The notes beneath the pieces are model-generated. The model was given only the letters and a program-made list of their open reading frames with translations. It was not told where the DNA came from and did no database searches. From an uncultured Oscillospiraceae bacterium (GTDB lineage: Bacteria > Bacillota > Clostridia > Oscillospirales > Oscillospiraceae): a DNA stretch of 29,443 bases. A program made the translations under genes and the position numbers. Positions 8,158 to 18,288 of the stretch are shown here, in pieces (position 1 is the first letter of the stretch; each line of letters starts with the position of its first letter). The stretch is from contig CAKUHB010000033.1 of the NCBI GenBank assembly GCA_934655875.1, forward strand, positions 1 to 29,443, given 5' to 3'.

Positions 8158-8357
8158 AACGGCTTCCCCTGGGGGAAGCTGGCTGCGCGAAGCGCAGACT
8201 GATGAGGGATTGTCGGCACTGAATATCTGCTTCGCAGTATCGATAGTGCTTACAGTCCCTCATCCGGCCCTTCGGGCCACCTGTCCCTACCCCTTTTGTC
8301 CCTTCGGGACATTTCCCCCTGACAGGGGGAATCGGCCCCGGAGGGGAAGGCTTTTTG
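8157..8357 (+). repeat. repeat type 3: multi-hairpin element with imperfect inverted ends
   Basis: A chain of hairpins: GCTTCCCC/GGGGAAGC (8162-8179), CTGCGC/GCGCAG (8183-8197), a long-range pair GATGAGGGA (8201-8209) with TCCCTCATC (8256-8264), GGCCCTTCGGGCC, TGTCCCTTCGGGACA and CCCCCTGACAGGGGG. The ends are inverted (CTTCCCCT near 8163; AGGGGAAG near 8343), followed by a T-run. The layout of hairpin, hairpin, CTGA..AGGG and distant partner is the same as in the elements at 22841 and 27596, though the arms differ in sequence. Confidence 0.75.
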
Positions 8358-8367
8358 GAGGCCGCAT

Positions 8368-8424
8368 GTATCCACACCCACTTTTTTCGTCCACTTTTGC
8401 ACACTTTCCACACACTTATCCACA
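8368..8424 (+). promoter_or_regulatory. array of DnaA-box-like 9-mers upstream of noc
   Basis: A perfect DnaA box TTATCCACA lies at 8416-8424. In the same orientation are GTATCCACA (8368-8376, one mismatch), TTTTGCACA (8395-8403, two), CTTTCCACA (8404-8412, two) and TCGTCCACT (8387-8395, three). Five motifs in 57 bases is far more than expected. DnaA could bind here as part of an origin or to control noc. No dnaA gene or AT-rich unwinding element is visible. Confidence 0.55.
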
Positions 8425-8445
8425 TCTTGTGTTTCCCCGCAATTT

Positions 8446-8469
8446 CCCGCCACAATTTATTGTGGCGGG
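8446..8469. promoter_or_regulatory. perfect 10-bp inverted repeat, possible operator
   Basis: CCCGCCACAA (8446-8455) and TTGTGGCGGG (8460-8469) flank a TTTA loop. It lies between the DnaA-box array and noc, about 80 bases before the start codon. It could be a dimeric repressor site or an RNA hairpin; it has no immediate T-run typical of a terminator. Confidence 0.5.
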
Positions 8470-8547
8470 CGGTCTGTTTTCGCGGGTTTTTGCGCCCGGC
8501 TTGTCCTACTATAGTTCTGTCAGAAGTCCTTGCAGAGGAGAGACGCT

Positions 8548-9375
8548 ATGCCAAAGACAAAAAGCCCGTCGGTACTGGAATCTGGCCGGGTCCTGTATTT
8601 GCCGACTGCGCGCATCCGGCCAAATCCCTTACAGCCGCGCAGGCATTTTGACGCCGGCGGGCTGCAGGAGCTGGCGGAGAGCATCCGGCAGTACGGCGTG
8701 CTCCAGCCGCTGACGGTGCGGCGGCTTGCCGGTGCGTATGAGCTGGTGGCGGGAGAGCGCCGGCTGCGCGCGGCAAGACTTGCCGGTCTGAGCGAGGTTC
8801 CGTGCCTGCTCGCCAACGTGGACGAGGAAGCATCGGGCATGCTCGCGCTGGTGGAGAATCTCCAGCGCCGCGATCTGGACTACATCGAGGAAGCCGAGGG
8901 CCTGCAAAAGCTCATGCAGCAGTATCACCTGAGTCAGGAGCAGGCCGCCCGCCGCATCGGCAAGAGCCAGTCCGCCGTCGCCAACAAGCTGCGCATCCTG
9001 CGCCATCCGCCATCCGTTTTGCAGGCTCTGCGCGAGCATCAGCTGACCGAGCGCCACGCCCGCGCGCTTCTGAAGCTGCCGGACGAAGCCGAGCGCCTGC
9101 GCGTCATCGCGCTTATCGTGCAGAACGAGTGGACAGTCGCAAAAACAGAGCAATACATCGACGCGCTGCTCACGCCGAAGCCGCCGGTGCGGCGCGAGCT
9201 TGGCGGGTTCGTCCTGCGCGATGTGCGCGTGCTGCTCAACTCCATCGACCATCAGCTCGACCTGTGCCGCGCAGCCGGCGTCCCCGCAGACCGCGACCGG
9301 CGCGAGACCGACCGCGAGATCATCCTGACCATCCGCATCCCAAAGATCAAGCCGCAGTCCCCATCGCAGAAATAG
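8548..9375 (+). CDS. noc: nucleoid occlusion protein Noc (ParB family)
   Basis: A 275-residue ParB-fold CTP switch protein. It shows QPRRHF (29-34), the CTP-site motifs GERRLRA (69-75) and ENLQR (103-107), then the helix-turn-helix GKSQSAVANKLRIL. The KSQS..ANKLR signature is that of Noc rather than ParB/Spo0J (KSR...AN.LR), so it should bind NBS sites rather than parS. The C-terminus (RDVRVLLNSIDHQLDLCRAAG ... IRIPK) also matches Noc. Noc blocks division over the nucleoid. The usual N-terminal amphipathic membrane helix is not evident: the protein begins MPKTKSPSVLESGRV. The ATG has GAGGAGA 6 bases upstream. Being near mnmE agrees with the classical mnmE-mnmG-rsmG-noc order. Confidence 0.85.
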   Translation: MPKTKSPSVLESGRVLYLPTARIRPNPLQPRRHFDAGGLQELAESIRQYGVLQPLTVRRLAGAYELVAGERRLRAARLAGLSEVPCLLANVDEEASGMLALVENLQRRDLDYIEEAEGLQKLMQQYHLSQEQAARRIGKSQSAVANKLRILRHPPSVLQALREHQLTERHARALLKLPDEAERLRVIALIVQNEWTVAKTEQYIDALLTPKPPVRRELGGFVLRDVRVLLNSIDHQLDLCRAAGVPADRDRRETDREIILTIRIPKIKPQSPSQK

Positions 9376-9379
9376 CGCT

Positions 9380-9409
9380 CCGCAGCCGGTTTTCCAGCTG
9401 CGGATTTTT
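9380..9409 (+). terminator. intrinsic terminator after noc
   Basis: CCGCAGC (9380-9386) pairs with GCTGCGG (9397-9403), with two further inner pairs around a TTTT loop, followed by ATTTTT. It begins 4 bases after the noc stop. Confidence 0.85.
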
Positions 9410-9600
9410 CATGCCCGAAAAAAATTTTTCCGCACTGCCATGCGCCTGTCCGGCCTCCAGCCGCTCTTTTTTCCACTTTTTGAACGATATCATTTGTGAT
9501 ATTGCCGTATTCCCAGCCCATATGGCACTTTTGACGGAATCGCCCCGCCGCAGCGCCCGAAAATCTAACACTTTTTTAGCAAAATGCAAAACTTTTTAGT
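9410..9600. other. AT-rich intergenic stretch, no gene seen
   Basis: The only plus-strand frame here starts ATGCCCGAAAAA without a ribosome site and has no recognisable content. The right end has T- and A-tracts (9568-9600) just upstream of the ppdK -35, possibly an UP-like element. Confidence 0.5.
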
Positions 9601-9628
9601 TTGCAAACCGGGGCAAATATGCTATAGT
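9601..9628 (+). promoter_or_regulatory. ppdK promoter
   Basis: TTGCAA (9601-9606), 16-base spacer, TATAGT (9623-9628). An imperfect inverted repeat (GCAAAACT ... AGTTTGC, about 9587-9605) overlaps the -35 and could be an operator. The transcript would have a leader of about 80 bases. Confidence 0.65.
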
Positions 9629-9718
9629 ATGTATTTGTCTGAATGATCTGAAGAATAAAAAAGGACACGGCAACAGGACGAAGGATGTCTTGTTCCACAC
9701 AGGAAAGGGGTTTACCAA

Positions 9719-12352
<2,634 letters not shown>

Positions 12353-12375
12353 TCGCAATTCCATAGAAAACCCGC

Positions 12376-12414
12376 GAACCCCCAACCGGCAAAGCCGGTT
12401 GGGGGTTCTTTTTT
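12376..12414 (+). terminator. intrinsic terminator of ppdK
   Basis: A perfect 15-bp stem (12376-12390 with 12394-12408, loop AAA) rich in GC, followed by six T. It may also serve the convergent carboxypeptidase gene. Confidence 0.95.
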
Positions 12415-12475
12415 GGGTTTCAGCACCCAAACGATATTATGTCAGAAAGCCATGGCATACAGCCGCTGCCGGGGC

Positions 12476-13945
12476 TCACTTGTAAAAACCGGGGTTCTGG
12501 TAGCCGCTTCCGCGGGGCTCGCTCTCCATCATGGTCAGGATGGCATCGCGGCAGCCGCGCACCATCACGTCCTGCTCCTCCGGGGCGCGGTTGACCATCT
12601 GGTTGGTGGCGCTTGTATAGAACCACAGTCCCTCGTCCTCTGCCAGACCCACGCCGTCCTTATCGGTGATCGCGTCCGGATCCAGCCCGAGTGTCTCCCG
12701 GATCTGCTCGCGGAAATAGAAGACCCACGTTGCTTCCGGCATCGTGTTTTCCCATTTGCAGCTGCTGATGTCGCCGTCCTCCGACTTGCCGGGGCTGTAT
12801 ACCTCGATCGTATAGGCGTGGATGTTGTACCTGCCATACGCATAGTCAATCAGCTCCGCGGCGGTGGGATAGTCCTCATTGGAGCTCATGGAATAGAAGC
12901 CGCGGCCGGTATACTCCTGAAAAGCCTGCGCCATTTCGGCGGCGGTATCCTTCATGAACGGGATCTCCGCGTCATCCGGATTGTTTTCGTCATAGGCGCG
13001 GTAGCACCACGGGTAAAGGACGCTTTGGATCCCGGTGTGCAGCGAGACCAGCGCAGCCATGTTGTGCGTGTACATAAACTGCTGAAGCGCCTTGATCTCC
13101 GGTTCCGTGGCGGGCGCGGAGCCGGCGGTCGTCCAGTTCACATTGCCGACCTGCTGCCCGTCCTTCGTCTCGATATCATAGCGGTTCCACTGATAGTCAA
13201 AGGTGCGGTTCATATCGATCCCGCTCGTGCGGGGGTCATCGCCAAGAACGCCGTTTCCATCCCAGTCCGGGCTTTCCATGCCGAACACGGGAAGCTCCCG
13301 CGAGGGCGTATCGTCGGCCTTGCCGCGATAGAGCGTGGCAATAAAGCCATCGCCGTCGATATCCGTGTAGGGATCGCTGAACGGCACGTTGTCACCGTTT
13401 GCATCTCTCGGGCGCAGATTCGGGCGGTTGTTGATGACGAACGACTGCTCATAGCCGTCCGGATTGATGACCGGGATGACGTAGACGATATAGCTGTCAA
13501 GCAGCCCCTTTACATATGCATCGTCCGAGCAGAGCGTCAGCCACCACGCGGTATACATGGCCGAGGACGCGCTTTCGCGCTCACCGCCGTGGATATTGGC
13601 AAAGACACCGATGCCCGTTTTCTCCTCAGCGGGGATCGCCTTGTTGGTGATCTCCATGCACCAGAGATCCCGCTCCTGCCAGGACGTGCCGATAGAATAC
13701 AGCTCCGTAATATCCGGATACTGCCCGGCCAGCTTGGAAAGCTGCGATTCCAGCTCGGCAAAGGTATATCGCTTGTTCCAGTCAATGTCGAGTCCGTCCG
13801 GGATCTCGCCGGGCGAATCCGGCCGTGCGGACAGCGCCAGCCGCTCCGCTTTTTTGCTGCCTGCCGTGCCGCTGCAAGCAGCAAGCCCGAGTATCAGGAT
13901 CAGCGAAAGGCAAAGGCACAGAAGCTGTTTCAGGATGGTTTTCAT
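12476..13945 (-). CDS. M14-family zinc carboxypeptidase lipoprotein
   Basis: A 489-residue exported protease. Residues 1-24 form a lipoprotein signal peptide ending LAAC (C24 would be lipidated), so it should sit on the outer face of the membrane. The M14 zinc site is complete: H119 and E122 in NIHGGERES, H303 in SLHTG, and the catalytic glutamate E381 in YTIEVYSPG. NPDGYE and the GIDMNRTFDY substrate-carboxylate segment are also present. Between them lies an aspartate-rich stretch with two EF-hand-like loops (DANGDN and DIDGDGFI) that may bind calcium. The start at 13945 has AAGGAGA 8 bases upstream. Likely substrates are extracellular peptides or wall peptides; which one is not evident. Confidence 0.92.
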   Translation of the reverse strand: MKTILKQLLCLCLSLILILGLAACSGTAGSKKAERLALSARPDSPGEIPDGLDIDWNKRYTFAELESQLSKLAGQYPDITELYSIGTSWQERDLWCMEITNKAIPAEEKTGIGVFANIHGGERESASSAMYTAWWLTLCSDDAYVKGLLDSYIVYVIPVINPDGYEQSFVINNRPNLRPRDANGDNVPFSDPYTDIDGDGFIATLYRGKADDTPSRELPVFGMESPDWDGNGVLGDDPRTSGIDMNRTFDYQWNRYDIETKDGQQVGNVNWTTAGSAPATEPEIKALQQFMYTHNMAALVSLHTGIQSVLYPWCYRAYDENNPDDAEIPFMKDTAAEMAQAFQEYTGRGFYSMSSNEDYPTAAELIDYAYGRYNIHAYTIEVYSPGKSEDGDISSCKWENTMPEATWVFYFREQIRETLGLDPDAITDKDGVGLAEDEGLWFYTSATNQMVNRAPEEQDVMVRGCRDAILTMMESEPRGSGYQNPGFYK

Positions 13946-14046
13946 ATTGAGGTCTCCTTTCAGGTCCGGCACGAAAGCGGGCAGCAGCGGCATGCGGCGC
14001 GCGATCTCGCTTTGAATTTAATTCGCTACCGTGTTATCATGCTAAT

Positions 14047-14075
14047 ATGCTACACTATCGTCGTCTTTTTTGCAA
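14047..14075 (-). promoter_or_regulatory. candidate promoter of the M14 lipoprotein gene
   Basis: On the minus strand TTGCAA (14070-14075), 17 bases, TAGCAT (14047-14052), about 100 bases before the start codon. Consensus match is moderate. Confidence 0.35.
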
Positions 14076-14154
14076 TTGCAAATCTGTCCAAGATTTCGCG
14101 TGCTTTTTCGCGTCCCTTTGTACAGGGTGATGGCGGCAAGCGATATCTTGCGGC

Positions 14155-14202
14155 AAAGGGCTGTCTCACCGTGATCTGGAACATCACCTGAGACAGCCCT
14201 TT
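14155..14202. terminator. long hairpin, probable terminator of the acylation pair
   Basis: AAAGGGCTGTCTCA (14155-14168) pairs perfectly with TGAGACAGCCCTTT (14189-14202); inside, GTGAT pairs with ATCAC. It lies just past the DHHW gene stop (minus strand). U-tracts are short on both strands, so termination would rely on the stem; it may instead be a repeat-derived hairpin. Confidence 0.55.
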
Positions 14203-14235
14203 GTTAGGAGCACTATATGCAAGAAAAGAAGCGGA

Positions 14236-15423
14236 TCATTGCGTCAGAAATGCGGTCAGCTCCGGGCTGACGTTGTTCTGGTGGTAGAAAAACAGGATCA
14301 GATCCACGTCGTTCTCCGCCAGAAAGCCGGACAGGCCGGGCGTTTCGCGGTATGCGCGCGGGTCGACGACATGGAGCTCGCGGAAGATCGCCGAGAAATA
14401 GTCGGTCGCCGCATTCTGGAAGGAATCCTTGAGGAGCAGGACGGACTTGCTTTCCGGTGCGTTGGGATTCTCCACGCGGTAATAACCGAGATTGTAGGTA
14501 AAAACGTCATTATAGGAGACCGGGTTTTTGTCCAGCCCGCTGCCGAGGATCGTCTCACGCGGAACAGGCGCCGTGCTGCCGGGACTGTCATAGTAGGAAA
14601 GGGCCGCAGCGTCCATCGCGACGAAGCGCGGAATGGACTCCTGCATGGGCAGAAGATCGGAGAACCAGACGTTGAGATCGCCCTGATACTGTTTTTCCGT
14701 ACCAAGCTCCGTCCAGACGAACGCATCCGCCTGCGGCACAGATGCGGCACCGATCAGCCCGGCGGCAGCCAGCTGCCGCGCGATCTCCTGCGATGCAGCG
14801 AAAGCCCCGCGTGCGTTCCAGTGGAAATCCGTCTTATAGAACAGCTGCTCGCGCTCTGCGAGCGAACCGGCCAGCAGCGGAGCCGACGCATCAATGGCAG
14901 TCAGATGATCGACGCCGCCCAGCATGGCCAGGAGCGCCTGTTTGTTTTCCGCTCCGGTCTCGTCGGAGAAATAGGCCGGGTCAATATCATGCAGAACCTC
15001 GTTTTTGAGCGGCACGATACAGTAGACCAGCGGGATATCGGTCTCCGCAGCGGTATTCAGCGCCGTTTGCAGCGCGTCCAGCTGTTCCGGATTGGTGCAG
15101 CCAAGCCTGGTAAACAGCCAGCCGTCCAGGCAATAGGCTTTCCGGGCGATTTTTTTGCCCTGCGCCAGCTCCAGAACCGTATAGTCCCGGATGCGTTGCT
15201 CGCGGTTCGGGAACTGGTCGGCGGCGTAGGCGTCAAAATCGCGGGCGAAGCCGGAAAAATCCGTGACGATCCGGCGCATGGCCGGCCGCTGAGCAAGCGG
15301 ACGGTTCTCCGTCTCGCTTTTTGCCCGGTCAGGCTGCAAAAGCCCCCAGACAAGGCAGGCAAGGAAAAACCCGAAGAAGCAGACGATCACCGGAAGCTGC
15401 GTGAGCTTCTGTTTTGTTTTCAT
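14236..15423 (-). CDS. DHHW/AlgJ-AlgX-like protein of an exopolysaccharide acetylation pair
   Basis: A 395-residue protein with one N-terminal membrane segment (about residues 9-29) and an extracytoplasmic SGNH-like domain. ETENRPLAQRP follows the membrane anchor, and KTDFHWNARGAF gives the D-x-HW signature of DHHW/AlgX-type acetyltransferases. SVLLLKDSFQNA later contains the SGNH-type serine block. Such proteins take an acyl group from an MBOAT partner and transfer it to a surface polysaccharide. The start at 15423 has AAGGGGGG upstream. It lies 14 bases after the MBOAT gene, so the two are co-expressed. The polymer is unknown: no glycosyltransferase is nearby. Confidence 0.82.
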   Translation of the reverse strand: MKTKQKLTQLPVIVCFFGFFLACLVWGLLQPDRAKSETENRPLAQRPAMRRIVTDFSGFARDFDAYAADQFPNREQRIRDYTVLELAQGKKIARKAYCLDGWLFTRLGCTNPEQLDALQTALNTAAETDIPLVYCIVPLKNEVLHDIDPAYFSDETGAENKQALLAMLGGVDHLTAIDASAPLLAGSLAEREQLFYKTDFHWNARGAFAASQEIARQLAAAGLIGAASVPQADAFVWTELGTEKQYQGDLNVWFSDLLPMQESIPRFVAMDAAALSYYDSPGSTAPVPRETILGSGLDKNPVSYNDVFTYNLGYYRVENPNAPESKSVLLLKDSFQNAATDYFSAIFRELHVVDPRAYRETPGLSGFLAENDVDLILFFYHQNNVSPELTAFLTQ

Positions 15424-15437
15424 AGCTCTGCCCCCCC

Positions 15438-16826
15438 TTAAAACTGAAAATAGACAAAGCTCTGGAAGCTGCCGTTCAGCAGCCAGAGCGTGCTGCACGC
15501 AAGAAGCGCCAGCAGAATCACCGTTCGGGTCACCGTCTGTGCAGCAGGGCGCAGCCGGGCGTTCAGCCCTCCGGCCAGCCGTGCAGGCAGCGGCGTCGCA
15601 CCGATGCACCCGAGGAGCAGCGCCGGGAAATAATCATGCAGATACAGCCGTGCCTGCGCACTGACGGCGGCTGCACCGCCGAAGAGCGTGGAAAGATATT
15701 GCCCGGCGGCCGGCAGATCCGGCGCGCGGAACAGCACCCACCCAAGAAGCGCCAGCAGAAGACTGATGGGCCGGTACAGCCCCGCCAGAAGCGTTTTCTG
15801 CGCGCAGCCGCGGAAAACAGGCGCAAGCAGCTTCTCCGCGCAGATCAAAACGCCGAAATACAGACCCCACAGCACATAGTTCCAGCTTGCACCGTGCCAC
15901 AGGCCGGTCGCCAGCCAGACGATCAGCAGATTCCGCAGCGTCCGCCGCGTGCCCCTCCGGCTGCCGCCGAGCGGGAAATAGAGATACTCACGGAACCACG
16001 CGCCAAGACTCACGTGCCAGCGCCGCCAGAAATCAGAGACACTGCTGCACAGATACGGATACCGGAAATTTTCCGGCAGGCGGAAGCCCAGCAACCGCCC
16101 AAGGCCGATGGCCATGTCGGAATAGCCGCTGAAATCAAAATACAGCTGCAAGGCATAGCCCACCAGCCCCAGCCACGCGCCAAGGACAGTCAGCTCCGAA
16201 AGATCACCCCAGATCCCGGCGACAAGTCCGGCCAGCGTGTCTGCCAGCAGCGCCTTTTTCCCAAGACCGACCGCAAACCGAAAGCAGCCCGCGGCGGTAT
16301 CCTCCACGGTCAGCTCCCGCCGGTACAAAGACGCAGTCAGCTCGTGATACGGGGCGATCGGCCCCATGACGAGCTTGGGGAACATGGCAAGATAGACGGA
16401 CAGCTGCAAAAGACTTTTCTGCGGCGAAGCCGCGCCGCGGTAGACATCGATGAGATAGCTTATGGCGTGGAAGGTATAGAAGGAAATGCCCAGCGGGAGC
16501 GCCAGCTCCGGCAGCGGCAGGAACGAGCCGAAAAAGAACGCCGCATATTTGAAAATGACCAGCAAAGCCAGATGAAACGCAAGGCCGAGAATCAGAAAAA
16601 GCCTGCGGCGGCCGGCAGGCGCATCGGGCCGCATGACGCGGCCCAGCGCATACGTCACCAGAACGGAGACAACCAGCAGCGGCACGCCGCACAGATCGCC
16701 CCATGCATAGAAAAACAGGCTCCCGGCCACCAGAATCACATTCTTCCACCGCGCGGGAACAAGCCAGTAGACAAGAAAGAACAGGGGCAGAAAATAAAAC
16801 AAAAAGCTGATGCTGCTGAATGCCAT
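15438..16826 (-). CDS. MBOAT-family membrane O-acyltransferase (AlgI/DltB-like)
   Basis: A 462-residue multi-span protein (about 10-12 segments) of the membrane-bound O-acyltransferase family. The signature segment is complete: DFWRRWHVSLGAWFREYLYF, then PLGGSRRG and GLWHGASWNYVLWG, with the catalytic histidine in WHG. It begins MAFSSISFLFYFLPLF, the usual AlgI-like start. GGAGGG lies about 7 bases before the ATG at 16826. It moves acyl groups, usually acetyl, across the membrane for O-acylation of an exported polymer by the downstream DHHW protein. A strong promoter (TTGACA-17-TAGAAT) precedes it. Confidence 0.93.
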   Translation of the reverse strand: MAFSSISFLFYFLPLFFLVYWLVPARWKNVILVAGSLFFYAWGDLCGVPLLVVSVLVTYALGRVMRPDAPAGRRRLFLILGLAFHLALLVIFKYAAFFFGSFLPLPELALPLGISFYTFHAISYLIDVYRGAASPQKSLLQLSVYLAMFPKLVMGPIAPYHELTASLYRRELTVEDTAAGCFRFAVGLGKKALLADTLAGLVAGIWGDLSELTVLGAWLGLVGYALQLYFDFSGYSDMAIGLGRLLGFRLPENFRYPYLCSSVSDFWRRWHVSLGAWFREYLYFPLGGSRRGTRRTLRNLLIVWLATGLWHGASWNYVLWGLYFGVLICAEKLLAPVFRGCAQKTLLAGLYRPISLLLALLGWVLFRAPDLPAAGQYLSTLFGGAAAVSAQARLYLHDYFPALLLGCIGATPLPARLAGGLNARLRPAAQTVTRTVILLALLACSTLWLLNGSFQSFVYFQF

Positions 16827-16864
16827 GCGGCGTCCTCCCTCCGAACCCGACAGGATCCGGCAAT

Positions 16865-16893
16865 ATTCTAACAACTGCCTGCCCCCCTGTCAA
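16865..16893 (-). promoter_or_regulatory. promoter of the MBOAT-DHHW operon
   Basis: On the minus strand TTGACA (16888-16893), a 17-base spacer, TAGAAT (16865-16870), 39 bases before the MBOAT start. Confidence 0.8.
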
Positions 16894-17041
16894 CAAAAGG
16901 CTCCGGCACTCCTGCGAAAGAACCCCGCTTCTGTTTCCCGGCCATCCCTGCCGCGCATGGATGGCCGGACGAGAGCACGGGTATTTTTTGTGAAAATATT
17001 GCGCCAGAGACCGGCTAACACCGTGCTTGCCGCAGTGTTTC
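16894..17041. other. divergent intergenic stretch with one hairpin
   Basis: No gene was seen. GGCCATCC (about 16941-16948) and GGATGGCC (about 16959-16966) form an 8-bp stem of unknown role between two opposing promoters. Confidence 0.45.
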
Positions 17042-17070
17042 TTGCTTTTTTCGGCAGGATTCGTTATAAT
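17042..17070 (+). promoter_or_regulatory. promoter of the sensor-kinase-like gene
   Basis: TTGCTT (17042-17047), 17-base spacer, perfect TATAAT (17065-17070), about 85 bases before the start codon. Confidence 0.65.
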
Positions 17071-17153
17071 TGGAAGTAGGGAAAATTTAGAATTTTATCT
17101 TTTTACAGGCTGCATATGCTATAGCTGACGTAGCGGTGCAAAGGAGTGACGCC

Positions 17154-18236
17154 ATGTTTCTTTCGCCTGAGTTTTTTCATACGCTATATAGCGGAGTCGC
17201 CCAGCCGGTTTTACTGGTTCGGGACGGGACGATTGCTGCCTGCAACGCTGCTGCAACTCCGTATTTCCAGCCCGGCGAGCCGCTTTCCGCCTATCTTCCG
17301 GGTGAGGATCCGCTCCCGCCGGAGATCTCGGAGCGCCCGGCGGCACTGCTGCTGCATGCCGGCGCGGCGCATTTCCGCGCCGTCTCGCAGCCGGCTGACG
17401 GGGCGCTGCTGCTGTTCGTCTCCTCGTCCGATGCAGACGAGAGCACGCTTGCCGTCCTCAGCCATGCGGTGCAGGCCATTTCTACCCCGCTGACCAGTCT
17501 TCTGTCTGTCTCCTCCTCCGTTCTGCCGATGCTCGCGGACGCGGAGGATCCGTTCCTCCAGCAGAATCTGTCTGTTCTCAGCCGCGCCAGCTACCAGCTG
17601 CTGCGGATCTCCAACCACCTCACCGCACTCAGCGCGCAGCCTGTCCTGCACCGCGAGAAGACCGACCTGACCGATTTTCTGGACGATCTCTGCCTGTCCG
17701 CCGGTGAGCTGTTTGAGCAGACCGGGCGCACGCTTGACGCGCAGCTGCCGCAGGCGCCCGTCTATGCGCTGATTGACCGGCAGCAGCTGCGGCGCGCCAT
17801 TCTTGCGCTTTTGTCCAACGCCATCAAATTTACCGTGCCCGGCAGCGTCGTCCGTCTGTCCATGACGCGCAATGGCCGCCGCGCCGCGCTCCGCATCAGC
17901 GACTGCGGCGAGGGCATGGACGCCGGCCGTCTGACCGCCGCCTTTTCCCGCTTTGCCGCGCCGCCTGAGCCGGACGATCCGCGCATCGGCGCGGGCTTCA
18001 GTCTGCCGCTCGTGCAGGCCGTCATTCAGGCGCACGGCGGAACTGTCCTTTTGCAGTCGCAGCCCGGCAAGGGCACCGACGTGCTCCTCAGTCTTCCTGT
18101 CGGCACGCCGGAGGATCCGTCGCTTCTGAAATCTCCGTCCGTCCACGTCGACCAAAGCGGGGGCTTTTCCCCGGAGCTGGTCGAGCTGTCCGACGTCCTG
18201 CCGCCAGAGCTTTTCGACATCCGGAACTTTCTCTGA
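17154..18236 (+). CDS. orphan sensor histidine kinase-like protein with degenerate H-box
   Basis: A 360-residue soluble protein with no membrane segment. Residues 10-90 resemble a PAS sensor (PVLLVRDGTIAACNAAATPYF pattern). A helical dimerisation region follows, then an intact HATPase domain: N-box LLSNAIKFT, G1 DCGEGM, G2 GAGFSLPLV. The H-box reads SHAVQAISTPLTSL. Aligned on TPL, the phosphate-accepting histidine position is Q107; H104 lies three residues earlier. So the protein may bind ATP without ordinary autophosphorylation, or use the shifted histidine. No response regulator is next to it. AAGGAG lies 7 bases before the start. It is monocistronic. Confidence 0.8.
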   Translation: MFLSPEFFHTLYSGVAQPVLLVRDGTIAACNAAATPYFQPGEPLSAYLPGEDPLPPEISERPAALLLHAGAAHFRAVSQPADGALLLFVSSSDADESTLAVLSHAVQAISTPLTSLLSVSSSVLPMLADAEDPFLQQNLSVLSRASYQLLRISNHLTALSAQPVLHREKTDLTDFLDDLCLSAGELFEQTGRTLDAQLPQAPVYALIDRQQLRRAILALLSNAIKFTVPGSVVRLSMTRNGRRAALRISDCGEGMDAGRLTAAFSRFAAPPEPDDPRIGAGFSLPLVQAVIQAHGGTVLLQSQPGKGTDVLLSLPVGTPEDPSLLKSPSVHVDQSGGFSPELVELSDVLPPELFDIRNFL

Positions 18237-18253
18237 CCCATATGCATGCAAAT

Positions 18254-18281
18254 CCCCGCTGCGGCAGCTGCCGCAGCGGGG
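18254..18281. terminator. bidirectional terminator between convergent genes
   Basis: A perfect 28-base palindrome, very GC-rich, located 17 bases after the kinase-like stop and 7 bases before the MFS stop on the other strand. Short T-rich stretches follow on the plus side. Confidence 0.75.
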
Positions 18282-18288
18282 GCATTTC

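Noticed and set aside
8442..8449. Half of a Noc-binding sequence (ATTTCCCG) before noc, and TTTTCCCGGG at about 23715
   Set aside because: Neither continues into the palindromic ATTTCCCGGGAAAT; both are parts of other inverted repeats.
9411..9599. Possible small plus-strand gene starting ATGCCCGAAAAA after noc
   Set aside because: No ribosome site, the frame covers a terminator tail and T-tracts, and the translation has no coherent composition.
12413..14191. 592-residue plus-strand frame opposite the M14 carboxypeptidase
   Set aside because: Antisense shadow; the minus strand has a lipoprotein signal, complete zinc site and ribosome site.
16941..16966. Hairpin between the divergent promoters as a small RNA or tRNA remnant
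   Set aside because: Only an 8-bp stem with no T-run and no cloverleaf; nothing supports an RNA gene.
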